The position numbers were made by a program, and so were the translations under genes. Positions 1 to 10,297 of a stretch of 64,000 nucleotides of DNA are shown in pieces. The first letter of the stretch is position 1. Each line of letters opens with the position of its first letter. Source of the stretch: Euptelea pleiosperma. Its lineage: Eukaryota > Streptophyta > Magnoliopsida > Ranunculales > Eupteleaceae. The notes under the pieces are model-generated. The model had not been told where the DNA came from. It worked only from the letters and a program-made list of their open reading frames with translations, and did no database searches. The stretch is taken from positions 42,774,450 through 42,838,449 of the forward strand of contig CM068545.1 of NCBI GenBank assembly GCA_035048495.1. The letters run 5' to 3'.

Positions 1-70
1 AATAAACTTCATCATTCAGTGATCAAAATGTCTATTACAATGCTTGAATCAAAAATAAACTAAAAAGCAG

Positions 71-360
71 TTTTAAAGAAGAAAATTCTAAAGAGAGTTA
101 GAGAGAGAAAATGAAGTGGAGAGAGAAAGTTAGAAAGAGATCTCTAGAGAGAGAGATTACTCTCCAGAGAGAGAAAAAGAGATATAGAGAGAACTAGGTA
201 GAGAGAGAATCTCCTAAAAACTAGAGAGAGAAACAAGAGATAGAGAGAGAGAAAGAGAAAATTCTAGAGATTTTAGACAGAGAAAAGAGGTGAGAGATCT
301 AGAGAGAAAGGAGAGGAAAGTAGAGAGAGAAAGTGGGAAAAGCTAGAGAGAGAGGGAAAG
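71..360. repeat. GA-rich low-complexity tract in LTR
   Basis: Dense GAGAGA runs with interspersed TCTAGAGA. The same tract occurs at the equivalent place in other family LTRs (about 24240-24360, 39720-39910, and as CT on the other strand at 3890-3990 and 37565-37650). It explains the spurious open frames here. Confidence 0.8.
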
Positions 361-1120
361 TGATAGATTAGCTTGGGGATCTTCCCAAATATTTGAGATT
401 GGCCGGCAAAGAATGGTCGGAGATGCATGGGAGAAAGAGCATGGGGTGGCTGCAACTCATTGAAGGAGAAGATGATGGGAGGATTGATGGTTGCTGAGGC
501 AAGGACATGGCTGGAGGAAGTTACAGCGGAGTTTGAGGCTCCTGGAAGTGATTTCAGATGTGCTGGCCAATTGGGAAAGGGAGAGCAAAGGTTAGGGAGC
601 GGTTGCAGGTGGTGTGGGTCGCCAAGGGGAACCCAACTGAAAATAACGGCCTGCAATTCATTGCAGGCCATGAAGATTGTTGGAGTCGCAGGGGATTAAG
701 AGTAGGTGGTGAGAGAGATCCCCCAAGGTGAGACCGTGATTCCTGGTGAGAGAGTAGGAGATGGTTGCTAAGGAAGGATCGCCGGAGTTGCCAGTGACCG
801 GAATCAATGGCGGAGAGTATAAGGTGGCTGTGTGGAGGAAAACTTGCTGGTCCTACCGTGAAGCACCCTAGTAGGGAGGTTACAGGGTAACAGGGATAAC
901 GAGGAGAAACGTGGTTGTGCTGGTGGACACGCATGAAATGGCAAGCCGGAGTTGCAGGTGTGCAAACCGGTGGAGGTGATGAAGAAGAAGAAGAAGAGAA
1001 GAGGAGAAGAAGAGGAATAAGAAGAATGAGATCCTTACCTGCTGGAGACGAGGGTCATGATGATCTAGATGGTGATAGAGGAGTACACTGGTGAAGAGCA
1101 CAACAGTGAGGAGGAGAAGA

Positions 1121-1148
1121 GCTGGCCGGAGTTGCAGGTCCGGCCAGC
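1121..1148. repeat. GC-rich perfect hairpin in LTR
   Basis: A 10-bp perfect stem (GCTGGCCGGA at 1121-1130, TCCGGCCAGC at 1139-1148) closes an 8-base loop GTTGCAGG. A second perfect 10-bp stem lies at 648-657/660-669 (GGCCTGCAAT / ATTGCAGGCC). Both belong to the GTTGC hairpin set found in nearly every long-class LTR here. Confidence 0.8.
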
Positions 1149-1387
1149 AATGGCAAATGGAACGTTGGGGGCAACCGATCTGCTGGTTCTACTGGGGGAG
1201 GTTGCAGCAACGTGCTGCACTTGAAGAGTGAAGAGGTGGTGCCCCTAGAGCGTTGGAGTGTGTGCAGGTGGGGGCGTGGTGAGAACCGGGAAGAAGCTCG
1301 CCGGTTTTAATGGCGAGGTGGTTGCTGTGTGGTGCGTTGATGGGGGTGATGGCTTGCTGGTTAGCCCCCTCGTACCTACAACAGAAG

Positions 1388-1471
1388 AATGGAAGAAGAA
1401 GAAGAAGAAGAAGAAGAAGAAGAAGAAGAAGAAAAAGAAGAAGGAGAAAAAGAAGAAGAAGAAGAAGAAAA
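1388..1471. repeat. (GAA/AAG)n microsatellite
   Basis: A nearly pure AAG trinucleotide run. Related GAA runs occupy the same LTR position at 49195-49275, 57830-57890, 41020-41100 and, as CTT, 36590-36640. Length differs between the two LTRs of element E (longer in 47709-50697), as expected for slippage. Confidence 0.85.
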
Positions 1472-1595
1472 GGCGGAGCTCCACCAGCTCGCCGGAGAAG
1501 ACCACGGCGAGGAGGAAGAAGGAGCGAAGAAAGAAAGAGAAGCCGGAAGAAAAGAAGAGCTCCCCTAGGGTTTCTAGGGGTTCCTCTCTTAAGGG

Positions 1596-1634
1596 AGAAA
1601 CCGTGGGTTTCTCTCTTAGAAATCCACGGTTTCT
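1596..1634. repeat. Long hairpin next to an A/T tract in LTR
   Basis: Arms 1596-1612 and 1618-1634 pair over 17 positions with a single G/T mismatch (AGAAACCGTGG against CCACGGTTTCT at the ends), with a 5-base loop. A run of T lies directly beside it. The equivalent hairpin in element E (about 49435-49475) has partly eroded arms. Confidence 0.7.
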
Positions 1635-2320
1635 AAAAAAATATTTTTTTTTTATATTTTTTTATATTTTTTTTATTTTTATTCTTTTTATTTTGATAAA
1701 TGATAGGTGGGTTACGGGCTTGGGCTCGTCGGCTGTTTGGCCATGAGTTTGATTGATCATTGGCCGAGAGATGATGCCACGTGTCGGCCATTGGTTGGCC
1801 AATGGGAACGCTAAAAATCGTGGGCCCAGAGTGCATCGGCCATGGGCCAGAAGGTAGGTGAGAAGGATAGTGGGTGATATTCGCTCAAAAGTGCTTATTT
1901 TAAGCAATTATCCTTTTAGCGTTATTGCATTCTCCTACGTAAAATACTCTATTTACCTACTTTTCTACGTAAGAGTCTCTTGTGTTGCGTAGAACACACT
2001 TTTCTGGACGAAATGGTATATTTGCATGCATTAAACACATTTTCGGAAGTCTAGACATGTAGTCATTCTGATAGAGTCTCATTACGCGCTTCTTCTGTCA
2101 CAGGAAACCCCGATGGGACAATTCTCGAGACTTGCGAGCCCACATCGATCAGGAAAGCCCATTATCAAAGCTTAAAGAGCCCACATGCTATGACTAAAAG
2201 ATATGGGCCAACTATGAGGACCAAAAAGCCGGCCCAAAGAACGAAGAGAGCAGGAGAGCCAATGACCAAGAGACGGACCAAAGCGTTTAAAGCCACATGA
2301 GTCAGCAAAAAATGATAGTC

Positions 2321-2392
2321 GACTCTACTGGAGAAGCGTGAGGATGGTCACAGTGAAGACCAGGGTTCCAGACCCTCCGCCAGTGCTTTTTT
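2321..2392 (+). promoter_or_regulatory. tRNA-like module (A box, B box, oligo-T) inside LTR
   Basis: An A-box-like GACTCTACTGG at 2321 and a B-box-like GGTTCCAGACC at 2364 are 43 bp apart, close to the spacing in tRNA genes. The B box sits in a T-arm-like stem (CAGGG, seven-base loop, CCCTC minus one pairing). A T6 run follows at 2387-2392, where a Pol III terminator would be. Similar modules occur in LTRs near 4833-4906 (-), 21726-21795 (-), 25815-25880 (-), 35920-35990 (+), 41845-41915 (-), 50180-50252 (-), 58785-58860 (-) and 63155-63225 (-). Pol III activity is inference; no acceptor stem is apparent. Confidence 0.5.
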
Positions 2393-2522
2393 CCATTTTT
2401 TTTGATACTTTTTCTCTCATCTCTTCTTATTCTCTCTCTCTCTTCATCTCTCGGTCCTCGAATCTACTGACCTAACCCCAGAACTCCTGCCCATCAGCTC
2501 TATCTCATCTCCCTTAGCTTTC

Positions 2523-2573
2523 TGACCGTTGGATCTTCCATCAGACCGTTGGATCTTCAATCGGACCGTTGGA
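2523..2573 (-). promoter_or_regulatory. Tandem MSA-like motifs in LTR
   Basis: Three copies of a 20-bp unit each carry CCGTTGGATC. The first (2523-2533) read on the minus strand is TCCAACGGTCA, matching all positions of the plant mitosis-specific activator consensus YCYAACGGYYA; the other two differ at the last base. The tandem number varies between LTRs (two or three units). Confidence 0.55.
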
Positions 2574-2861
2574 TCTCTCTAAATCCATCGATCTACTAAT
2601 CTGGGTCCCAAGCAAGTCACCATCCATCCGATCGCCATCAGACTGTCTGTCACATCATCTTGTGAGACGATAGACATCATCAATCCATGCGGGCCAGTAG
2701 CCGGGCCCATCTTCATCGACCCGCTGTCCGACCAGTTAGTGGACCTCGCGAATTTCAAAATAATTTTAATTAAATGGGGGGTCCACTAATTGGGGAGATT
2801 CCCCATAATAAAGTAGGTTTTTACTTAAAAAAAAAAAAAATTTTTTTATTTTCAAAAAATA

Positions 2862-2887
2862 CCCTATTTCCATTAATGGAAATAGGG
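2862..2887. repeat. Perfect 26-bp palindrome in LTR
   Basis: CCCTATTTCCATT is followed directly by its reverse complement. The same palindrome is perfect at 62627-62652 and slightly opened at 21199-21224 and 41323-41348 (10-bp stems around TTTAAT). An A/T homopolymer tract always lies beside it, and an AGGGTTCG/CGAACCCT hairpin lies 20-30 bp away. Confidence 0.85.
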
Positions 2888-5359
2888 AGCTTTATAAGAG
2901 GAGGGAGAAGGGTTCGTTCGAACCCTAATCCCCCTCCTTTCTATTCCATTCTCTCCCCAAACTCTCCTGCTCCTTCTTCCCCTCGATTTTTGGCGATTTT
3001 CCCCTCTTCTTCTTCACCTTCTTCTTCATCTTCTTCGTTATTTTTCTCGCCGGAGTTGCAGAACTCCGGCCATCTGCAACTCCGTCATTACCCCCCCCTC
3101 TTGAACGGTTTTAGCAAGGGAGAACCCAAAACCATCCACTCCATTACCCTCTCCACCTCCACCTTGCTGCTGTAGCTGCCACATCTCACGTCCCCACGTT
3201 TTTTTCCGGCCACCATCTCCACTTGCAGCTGCCGGACTGGATCATCCTCACCAGCGATCTCCACCTTTGAAGTGCTAAAGCCTGCTGCCAAGAGCAACAA
3301 GCAGCAACCGAACCAGCAGGTGTCTCACCTTTAACGCCAATCGGATCTCCATCAAACCGGTGACCTTGCTGTTGTAACTTCAGTCCATTCTCTTCCTCTC
3401 TTCTCTCTCACTCTTCTTTTCCCACATTCTACCATCTCTAAGCCGCCACCCTCTCATCTGCAACACCGTTAGCTTTCCACAACCGGAACTACACAGATGG
3501 ACATCATAGCTCCGCTCTCCTCTCATCCTTGCTGGTCATCACCTCGAACTACCGACAAACACTTCTCACAATAGTGAGGTGCGCCTGCAACTCCAGATCC
3601 CCCTCCTCAACGTGCACAGCCACCTCTTGCTGTCCTCCATGAGTACCGAATCTGAAACGCCCCAACAACGCATCTACGACCATCTCTAGCAACATCTCCA
3701 ACACATCTCCTTGCTGGTTGTTCATCAAGCTGCAACTCTGGGCTGTACTTCGGTTCAACCATTAACGATCCTCCATGTTCATCTCCCCCTTGCGATCTCA
3801 AGCCTCCACCTTCTCTCTTGCCGATCCACACCACGCATCTCCGGCTGATCCCAATCACTCTTGGTAAGTGTTTTTGAATTTTACTAATCTTTCTCTCTCT
3901 TCTTTCTATCTCTTGCTTTTGCCCACTTTCTCTCTCTATTCTCTCTAGGACTTTCTCTCTAGGACTTTCTCTCTCTTAGTTTCAATCTCTCTCTAATTAA
4001 TTTTTATTGCTTTTTAGTAATTAGATTTTATTTTATTTTATTTTATTCAAGAAATGTAAGGTTTATTTCAATTAATAAAAGAATTTCTTTTAAGAGCAAT
4101 TTGTTATGGTTGATTTTTCTGTATGCTTCTATTTGTTAATAAATTCTCTAAAAAAAAATGATTGTTTTAATGCTTGAACCCATCATTCTCACCCCTCCAT
4201 CATTTCTTTTTAGCAATTTCTGTGGAAAATTTTGTTATTTGCTCTGAATCGCGCTAATCTGACTAATCCCGAGTGCGGATCGACATCCGACACGAATCCC
4301 TATACAAAAGCTCATATCTTGCAGGATAATCGGATAAAAATTACAAATCTTGTTGAAGTTAGGGTTTCCGTAACCAACGACGCGGAAAAATCCCACTTTC
4401 AGTGGGCCACTGGGCTCAATGGATGTGGGTTAGGGCGCGTTTGGTTGCCAGGGGAGAAAAATGCATTTTCCCCTTGAAATACCCATCGAGGAAAAATGTA
4501 TTTTTCTTTCCTCGAAAATTGAGCTCTACGCTCTCAGCCACAATCAATCATTTGAGGCATTTCTCTACAATCAAACATGCCCTAGGGACTGATATTTTAC
4601 AATGGAGATCTGGTGGTTGATATGATGGATGATCGACTGATCGGTAGCACGATCGGATGGTCAGATGCATAGGATGGATGGATCAGATTGCGATCGAACT
4701 GTGAATTTGATGGATAAGGGTGATAGGTCAAGGATAGAGAGTCGATTAGGGCTAGAAGAAAGAAAGTTAGGATTTTGAGAGAAGAGAGAGAATTAGGGGA
4801 GATGAGAGAGAAAATATCAGAAATTGGAGAGAAAATCACTGGCAGAGGGTCTGGAACCCTGGCCTTCATTGTGCCACTCCTCACGCTTCACCAGTAGAGC
4901 AGATCATCATTCCTTGTTGATTCATGCGGCTTTAGACGCTTTGGTCCGTCTTTTGGTCATTGGCTTTCCCGCTTTCTTCATTCTTTGGGCCGACTCTTCG
5001 ATCCTCTTTTTCAGCCCGTATTTGGCCCATATCTTCTAGTCATAACATGTGGGCTCTTTAAGCTTTGATAATGGGCTTTCATGATCGATTTGGGCCTACA
5101 AGTCTCGAGAATCGTCCCATCGGGGTTTTCTACGACAGAAGAAGCGCGTAATGAGACTTTATCAGAACGGCTTAATATCTAGACTTCCGAAAATGTGTTT
5201 AATGCATGCAAATATACCATTTCGTCCAGAAAAGTGTGTTCTACGCAACAGAAGAGACTCTTACGTAGAAAAGTAGATAAATAGAGCCTTTTAACGTAGG
5301 AGAGTGTGAAAACGCTTAGAAGATAACAGTGGAAAATACGCACTTTTAAGCGAATATCA

Positions 5360-6320
5360 CTGGTGTTCTATCTTCATTTACTGGCAAATGAGACATCTAG
5401 AAACGAAAGATGCGATGTCTCTCTTCATCCCTCTCCACCAAAATTTTTGTCTCAAGTCCTAGTATATCTTCGTAGCGCCGAGATGAATGGTAAGTCTAGA
5501 GCGGTGTGCCTTTGACATGATGTCCTCCCGAAGGTTGGTATCGTCAGGCACACATAATCGTCTGTTAAACCGGATGTTGTTGTCTGGCTAGATAGTCCAA
5601 CCCTCTGAACCTCAATGATCCTTGGAATAATGGTTGGCTGAGCGGCAATATTGAAAATAATCGCCCTATCATCTCATCAGTCTATACGGAAGTTGATTCT
5701 TCAAGGATCTCTGTCCACCTATGCTACTGTAAGGCTATACTTGCTAATGTCCCTCGAGTCTTTCTACTCAACGTGTCTGCAACTATGTTAGCCTTGCTCG
5801 GATGATAGTGCAGCTCGAAGTCGTAGTCCTTCAAGAACTCTATCCATCGTGTCTGTCGTAAGCTGAGCTCCTTCTAGGTGAAAATATACTTCAGACTTTT
5901 ATGGTCCGAGTACACCTCAAATTGTATGCTGTACAAGTAATGTCTCCAACTCTTCAGGGCGAAACAATTATTGCAAATTCCAAGTTATGCATCAGGTAAT
6001 TCTGCTCATGAATCTTCAACTGCCTCGAAGCGTAGGCCACAACTCTCCCATTCTACATAAGTACACAACCAAGTCCGCCTCTCAAAGAGTCGTTGTAGAT
6101 CACATAGTTGGCTCCACTGTCTGGTATAAGACTGAGGCCGTTGTAAGCCGACTTTAGCTCCTAAAATGATGCTTCACACTGGTCGGTCCATACAAACTTT
6201 TTAGCTTTCTTGGTCAGCTACATCATTGGCGCTGCCAAGCTCGAGAATCCCTCAACGAAACGTCTATAGTAGCCTGCGAGTCAAAGAAAATTGTGTATCT
6301 CTGCAATGGTCTTCAGTAGC
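5360..6320 (-). pseudogene. Ty3 (Del/Tekay-like) RNase H and start of integrase, decayed
   Basis: Reading the minus strand, the RNase H region shows [13 protein letters not shown] near 5885-5925, followed by TQKELSLRQTRWIEFLKDY and then NIVADTLS near 5775. Further on, an integrase zinc-binding region is recognisable (KFWWRGMKRDIASFVS and a CLIC pair near 5380-5440). Several stops and frame changes break it, so it is not functional. Coding similarity stops at 5360, exactly where the LTR at 1-5359 begins; the rest of integrase should lie left of the window. The phrases match plant chromoviruses of the Del/Tekay type from general knowledge of that lineage; a domain search would confirm. Confidence 0.8.
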
Positions 6321-7232
6321 TCCTAATTGGAAACTACCTCCACCTTTGCTGGGTCTACTGAAATGCCTATTGATGTAATCACGTGTCTAAGGAACTGAAC
6401 CTCCTCGATCAAAAATGAAAATTTCTTTTTCGCATACAATTGTTGTTCCCGCAAGGTCTGAAGTATAATCCAGAGATGCTCTGCATGCTCCTCTGATGTC
6501 TTTGAATAAATTAGAATGTCGTCGACGAAAACAACTACAAACAAGTCCAAGTAAGGTCAGAAAATGTGGTTCAACAAGTCCATGAAGGTCTTTGGTGTGT
6601 TCGTCAACGAATATGGCATGATGAGAAACTCGTAGTGTCCATATCTGGTCCTGAAGGATGTCTTCTGAACATCTTCATCGTTCACTCAAAGCTGATGATA
6701 TCCTTGGTAAGTCAATCTTCGAAAAGTGTCGTGCTCCCCGAAGCTGGTCAAATAAGTCGTCGATGCGAGGTAATGGATATCGATTCTTTACTATAATTTG
6801 GTTGAGCTGTCTATAGTCAGTGCAAAGTCGAAGCCATCCATCCTTCTTCTTTACAAATAACACTGGTGCTCCCCACGGTGAAATACTCGGTCTGATAAAC
6901 CCTCTGTCCTGAAGCTCTTAAAGGTGATCTTTGAGCTCCTTCATCTCTAATGGTGTCATCCGATACGATGTAATCGATATCAGTGTCGTCCCTGGATAGG
7001 TCTCTATCCCAAACTCCATCTCTCTCTTCGGTGGTAAACCCCGTAGTTCTTCTGGAAACACATCAAGGAAGTCCTGAACAACTTCCTCCAGCCCAAGTGA
7101 TGAAGCGACAAATGCTTCACAGATTACATGCGCAAAATAACTCACACTATCCTCAACACATCTATTACCATAGAAGTAGAAAATAGAACTATCTGACATC
7201 TGGAATGATATCTTCTTCTTAAAGCAATCCAC
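6321..7232 (-). pseudogene. Ty3 reverse transcriptase, decayed
   Basis: The minus strand encodes, in order, an RT lead-in (DFLDVFPEELRGLPPKRE then YRMTPLEMKELKDHL, about 6918-7080), the fingers region ([19 protein letters not shown] and [15 protein letters not shown], about 6720-6860), and the catalytic motif FVDDILIYS at about 6510-6540 followed by EEHAEHL and LREQQLYAKKK. The catalytic aspartates are still readable. Frameshifts near 6720 (after FSKIDL) and between the blocks, plus stops, make it a pseudogene. It follows the protease remnant and precedes RNase H, the normal Ty3 order. Confidence 0.9.
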
Positions 7233-7252
7233 TGTGACATGGATACCACCCT

Positions 7253-7383
7253 GTCACGCCCAAAATTCGGGTATCCAGATCTGATAAGAAAATCAATAGA
7301 TCAACCTCATGCCTGAACCTAGAGGTGATCTATGAATGCATCCTAATGGTTCAAGTATAACTTTAAACCACTAAGATACATTC
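7253..7383 (-). mobile_element. Ty3 LTR-end fragment inserted in the protease coding remnant
   Basis: The sequence beginning TGTCACGCCC resembles the LTR end at 44075 onward (TGTCACACCCC), sharing a GTATCCA block and several later blocks. On the minus strand both LTR ends are followed by GGG and TGGTATC/TGATATC, a degenerate initiator-tRNA primer site. Protease coding stops at LGIDWLV (7384) and resumes as VTVDCFKKK after the fragment, so it splits the coding region. I see no clear target duplication. Confidence 0.55.
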
Positions 7384-7599
7384 TCAAACAAGCCAATCTA
7401 TGCCCAGGATAACATTGAAATCAAATAACTCCATCAAAACCAGATCATCGACCAATTTATGGTCTAAAATTGTACAGTCATTATAGATCATGTCCACTCC
7501 AACCCTCCTCTGGCCATGTTCCTTCACAACAAAAGGATCGTAAGGGAACCGTGGTTTTGAAGTATAACAAAATATACATGGCATGTTGTCAACACACAA
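7384..7599 (-). pseudogene. Ty3 aspartic protease fragment
   Basis: The C-terminal part of a plant Ty3 protease is recognisable by LVLMELFDFNVILGIDWLV, the conserved block that follows the catalytic aspartate region in these enzymes. The catalytic DTG/DSG motif is not visible in the preserved piece. A stop follows WLV because of the LTR fragment next to it. It lies upstream, on the minus strand, of the RT remnant. Confidence 0.75.
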
Positions 7600-8219
7600 A
7601 ATCAGGACGAAAGGAAAAGGGCACGAATAACAAGATAGTGAATATTGACATTTAAATGTCCAAAGAGTCTAGTTCATTAATCAAATTAAGAGTTCTATAG
7701 AGTAAAAACTAAAGCTGAAAGGAATCTGAAGCCTAATAGGAAACTAGTCTATGATGATGATCTCAAGGGAAACCTCTCTAACGGGGCTGCTCGTGAAGGA
7801 TTCATCTGACGAAAGTAGCAAGGCGTGGTATGCACATAATGCACCCCATCTCACTCTCAAAGTTGTGTGTTCTGGGGATCCCAGTGGTGGGTCGGGTACA
7901 ATCTCCTCTGAGTACTCTCCATCATGCGGTGGTATAGAGTTGGCAATCGTCAATAAGTCTTGGTCCACTCATTTCTTCACTCGTCCGTGAGTGCCTCTTG
8001 AAGCTCGTCACCTAGCTGCTACCCTTTCTCTCTTCTAATTCGGTCCCGTTATAACTTGTCGTGGTTTCGGTTCTATTACTTATGCTCCCAACTGGTGTCT
8101 CTAATAATTGGTCCTCTCACGGGCAGTCTGAATAATCCTACCCATCTACTTCAAATTCCCAACAGTTAAGTTCAGTTCTAAGGGGTTAGATAAGCAGTTA
8201 TACACAAAAGTCTAGATTA
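7600..8219 (-). other. Unresolved Ty3 gag/leader relic
   Basis: No confident gag domain or CCHC knuckle is seen. By position this is the degraded gag region and leader of the minus-strand Ty3 element: its edge (ending TCTAGATTAGGAAG) reads smoothly into 43906 (TCCTAAGTATG) once element A is removed. The space left for gag is only about 0.8 kb, so most of gag is probably deleted. Confidence 0.5.
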
Positions 8220-8626
8220 GGAAGTGATATTCGCTCAAAAGTACTTCTTTTAAGCCATTATCCTTATAGCGATGTCGCATTCTCCTATGTAAAACTTGTC
8301 TTTTCGTTGACTTTTCCACGTAAGAGTTTTTTCCATTGTGTAGAATGCATTTTTTAGACGAAAATTGACTATTTGCATGAAATAAACGCATTTCGGATAG
8401 TCTAGTATCAAGCAGTTTTAGTTGAATCTCATTACGTGCTTTTTCACTGGCAGGAGACCCTATCGGGCAATTCTTAAGGACTGGCGGGCCCACTATCAAC
8501 CACAGAAGACTTCTATCGAAGCTTAAAGAGCCAGCAGGCTAGGATAAAAAGATAGAAGACATGTACGGGCAAAGCTAGAGGATCGTAGAGCCGGAACAAA
8601 GACTAAGGGAGAGAAGAATAGCTAGA

Positions 8627-10283
8627 TGAAATTCCACCGGTCCGTTCTCTTTAACTCAATATACCTAAAAGGGGGGGTTGATTAGGTATTTAAAATTAAA
8701 TTACCTATACAGTTTTACTGGTCTATGATATGGGGATAAAATCCCATGCCTTGGTTATTTGAAAGGAATTATCACAACCGACTCAAATCAAATATACCTC
8801 CGTGGTATATTATTTTTTTGTCGTTTGATCTAATCAGGATAGAATGCGGAACACAAACAAACAATCACACAAGACAAGATATTTTTACGTGGAAACCTTA
8901 GCCAAGGAAAAACCACGGGACCACGTCCAAACGGAAAGTATCACTAACTGAAAAGTTAAACGAAACAAAGGTTACCTACGCAGCACCGTTGCAAATACAG
9001 CATCCAACCTTAGCCAAGGCCCACTGCCGATGCGTCCACGCCCTCTGAGTCAACGCAACGAATCCACGCGTGCCCTTCAAGCCAAAAAGCCTTATCCGCT
9101 TGTTCAGTTTGGTACACCCTAAACCTACCTTCGATCAGCTCCTCCGATCTTAATTTTCAACACTCCCGCCTTTACAGAAGGTGAAAGATTTAGTACACCC
9201 TGAACCCCAAGTTGCTCAAAAAGTATTTGAGTCACACTGGTACTTTCAGGCTTACTAGGTTAAGTATAGAATTGGAAAACCTAGGCTGAGTAAAGATCAA
9301 GCTCTTGGCTTTGATCAAGAAGAGAACAAGCTCATAAGATGTGAATGAAAACAAGCTTATTGCTCTTCAAAATAAGCACTCTACTAAATATAGCCTTTGC
9401 TTCTCTCTCTTGAAGATTGAGTCACTCTATGTCTCTGTGTGTATTTAGAGAAGGCAAAGAGGGGTATATTTATAGAATACCAAGACCCTGAGTCGTGTGG
9501 AACATGGGATAATGGAACCATGAATTTTGGATCTGATAAAAGCAATTCTGTTCAAAGTCCAATCGATTGTACACTTGGTCCAATCAATTGGGGCCATGTC
9601 CAATCGATTGGGGACAAGTGTCCAATCGATTGGGCTCAATAAGTTTTCTGTTCTGAAGGCACCAATCGATTGCACAGGGTTCTCCAATCGATTTGACATT
9701 TATAACTTTTTGTCTCGAAGGCTCCAATCGATTAATCAGAGTCTCTAATCAATTTACCATTTATAACTTTCTATCCCGAAGACTTCAATCGATTAATTAG
9801 AGTCTCCAATCGATTTGATTCAGAAAGATTTTTGTCCCGTAGTCCCCAATCGATTACACAGTGTCTCCAATCGATTGGGCTCAATTATGTTTCTGCCTCG
9901 TAGTGTCCAATCGATTACACAATGTCTCCAATCGATTGGACTTTCCCACTAGTCAATAAAATTGACTTTGACTCGGGTTTGCCCAATGACTAAGTCTGAC
10001 CATTATATTTTGTTCATTTTAATCAACTCCTATGGCCACTAAGTCACATACCTTCCTAATCGAGCATACACGATTATTAACTAACAAATCGACAGTTACT
10101 CAGATGACTCCTGTCGTCAACCATCTGATTCTTGCTGTCTTTGTCTTTTAGTCTTCACGTAGTTGGCGAAGTAAGCGTACCACGACATCTTCACGCTACA
10201 TTAGTGCTCGTAGGAACGATTACAAGAATGTTTTTATGTCAAACAGAATCTTTGCCAAATTGAATATGAAAATATTCATTGCA
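8627..10283 (-). mobile_element. 3' LTR of the Copia-type element
   Basis: 1657 bp, paired with 13155-14790 (1636 bp). On the plus strand it runs from TGAAATTCCACC to TTCATTGCA. The two LTRs differ by scattered substitutions and small length changes, so this is an older insertion. Confidence 0.9.
9556..9950. repeat. Array of CCAATCGATTGG-like palindromes, about 60-bp period
   Basis: About fourteen copies of CCAATCGATT or close variants, mostly two per unit of roughly 60 bp; units share TCTCCAATCGATT, GATTACACAGTG and GTCCCGTAG-like linkers. Each full palindrome holds a CCAAT and an inverted CCAAT (ATTGG). The sister LTR has an equivalent array at 14076-14450. Confidence 0.85.
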
Positions 10284-10297
10284 ATCTCCCCCTTTGG
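10284..10297 (-). other. Polypurine tract of the Copia-type element
   Basis: Minus strand CCAAAGGGGGAGAT directly abuts the 3' LTR (TGCAATGAATA). This is the typical SIRE/Copia plus-strand primer arrangement. Confidence 0.85.

Larger units (their letters stand above)
1875..4401 (+). mobile_element. Solo LTR, long class, TSD GTGGG
   Basis: It starts TGATATTCGCTC and ends CCCACTTTCA, 2527 bp. Identical GTGGG flanks lie at 1870-1874 and 4402-4406. The uninterrupted target survives in element E LTRs (about 49731 and 58338, reading gatagtgggccactggg), so the insertion point and 5-bp duplication are read directly. No internal region is present, so LTR-LTR recombination probably removed it. Confidence 0.95.
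1..5359 (-). mobile_element. Long-class TGATATTCGC-family LTR, truncated by window start, interrupted by a nested solo LTR
   Basis: On the minus strand this is an LTR whose 5' terminus (TGATATTCGC side) lies at 5359 and whose 3' end lies left of the window. It aligns throughout with the two LTRs of element E (47709-50697, 56337-59304), including the GAA-rich block, a hairpin at 1596-1634 and the tRNA-like module near 4833-4906. Removing the solo LTR at 1875-4401 leaves about 2.8 kb, close to the full 2.97-2.99 kb length. It interrupts the integrase coding remnant of a Ty3 element just after the second CxxC of the zinc-binding region. Whether it is solo or the end of a complete element cannot be told, because the other end is missing. 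Confidence 0.85.

Noticed and set aside
1258..1746. Lys/Arg/Glu-rich open frames over GAA runs (also 36466-37073, 40949-41401, 49089-49475, 57721-58089)
   Set aside because: They arise from trinucleotide and GA/CT repeats in LTRs, appear on both strands at once and are not conserved as protein between copies.
2321..2392. A functional tRNA gene
   Set aside because: A-box, B-box and terminator spacing fit, but no complete acceptor or anticodon arm can be drawn, and boxes carry mismatches to consensus.
9556..9950. Regularly spaced palindromes suggesting a CRISPR-like array
   Set aside because: The repeats are short, imperfect, two per unit, sit inside a plant LTR and recur in its partner LTR.
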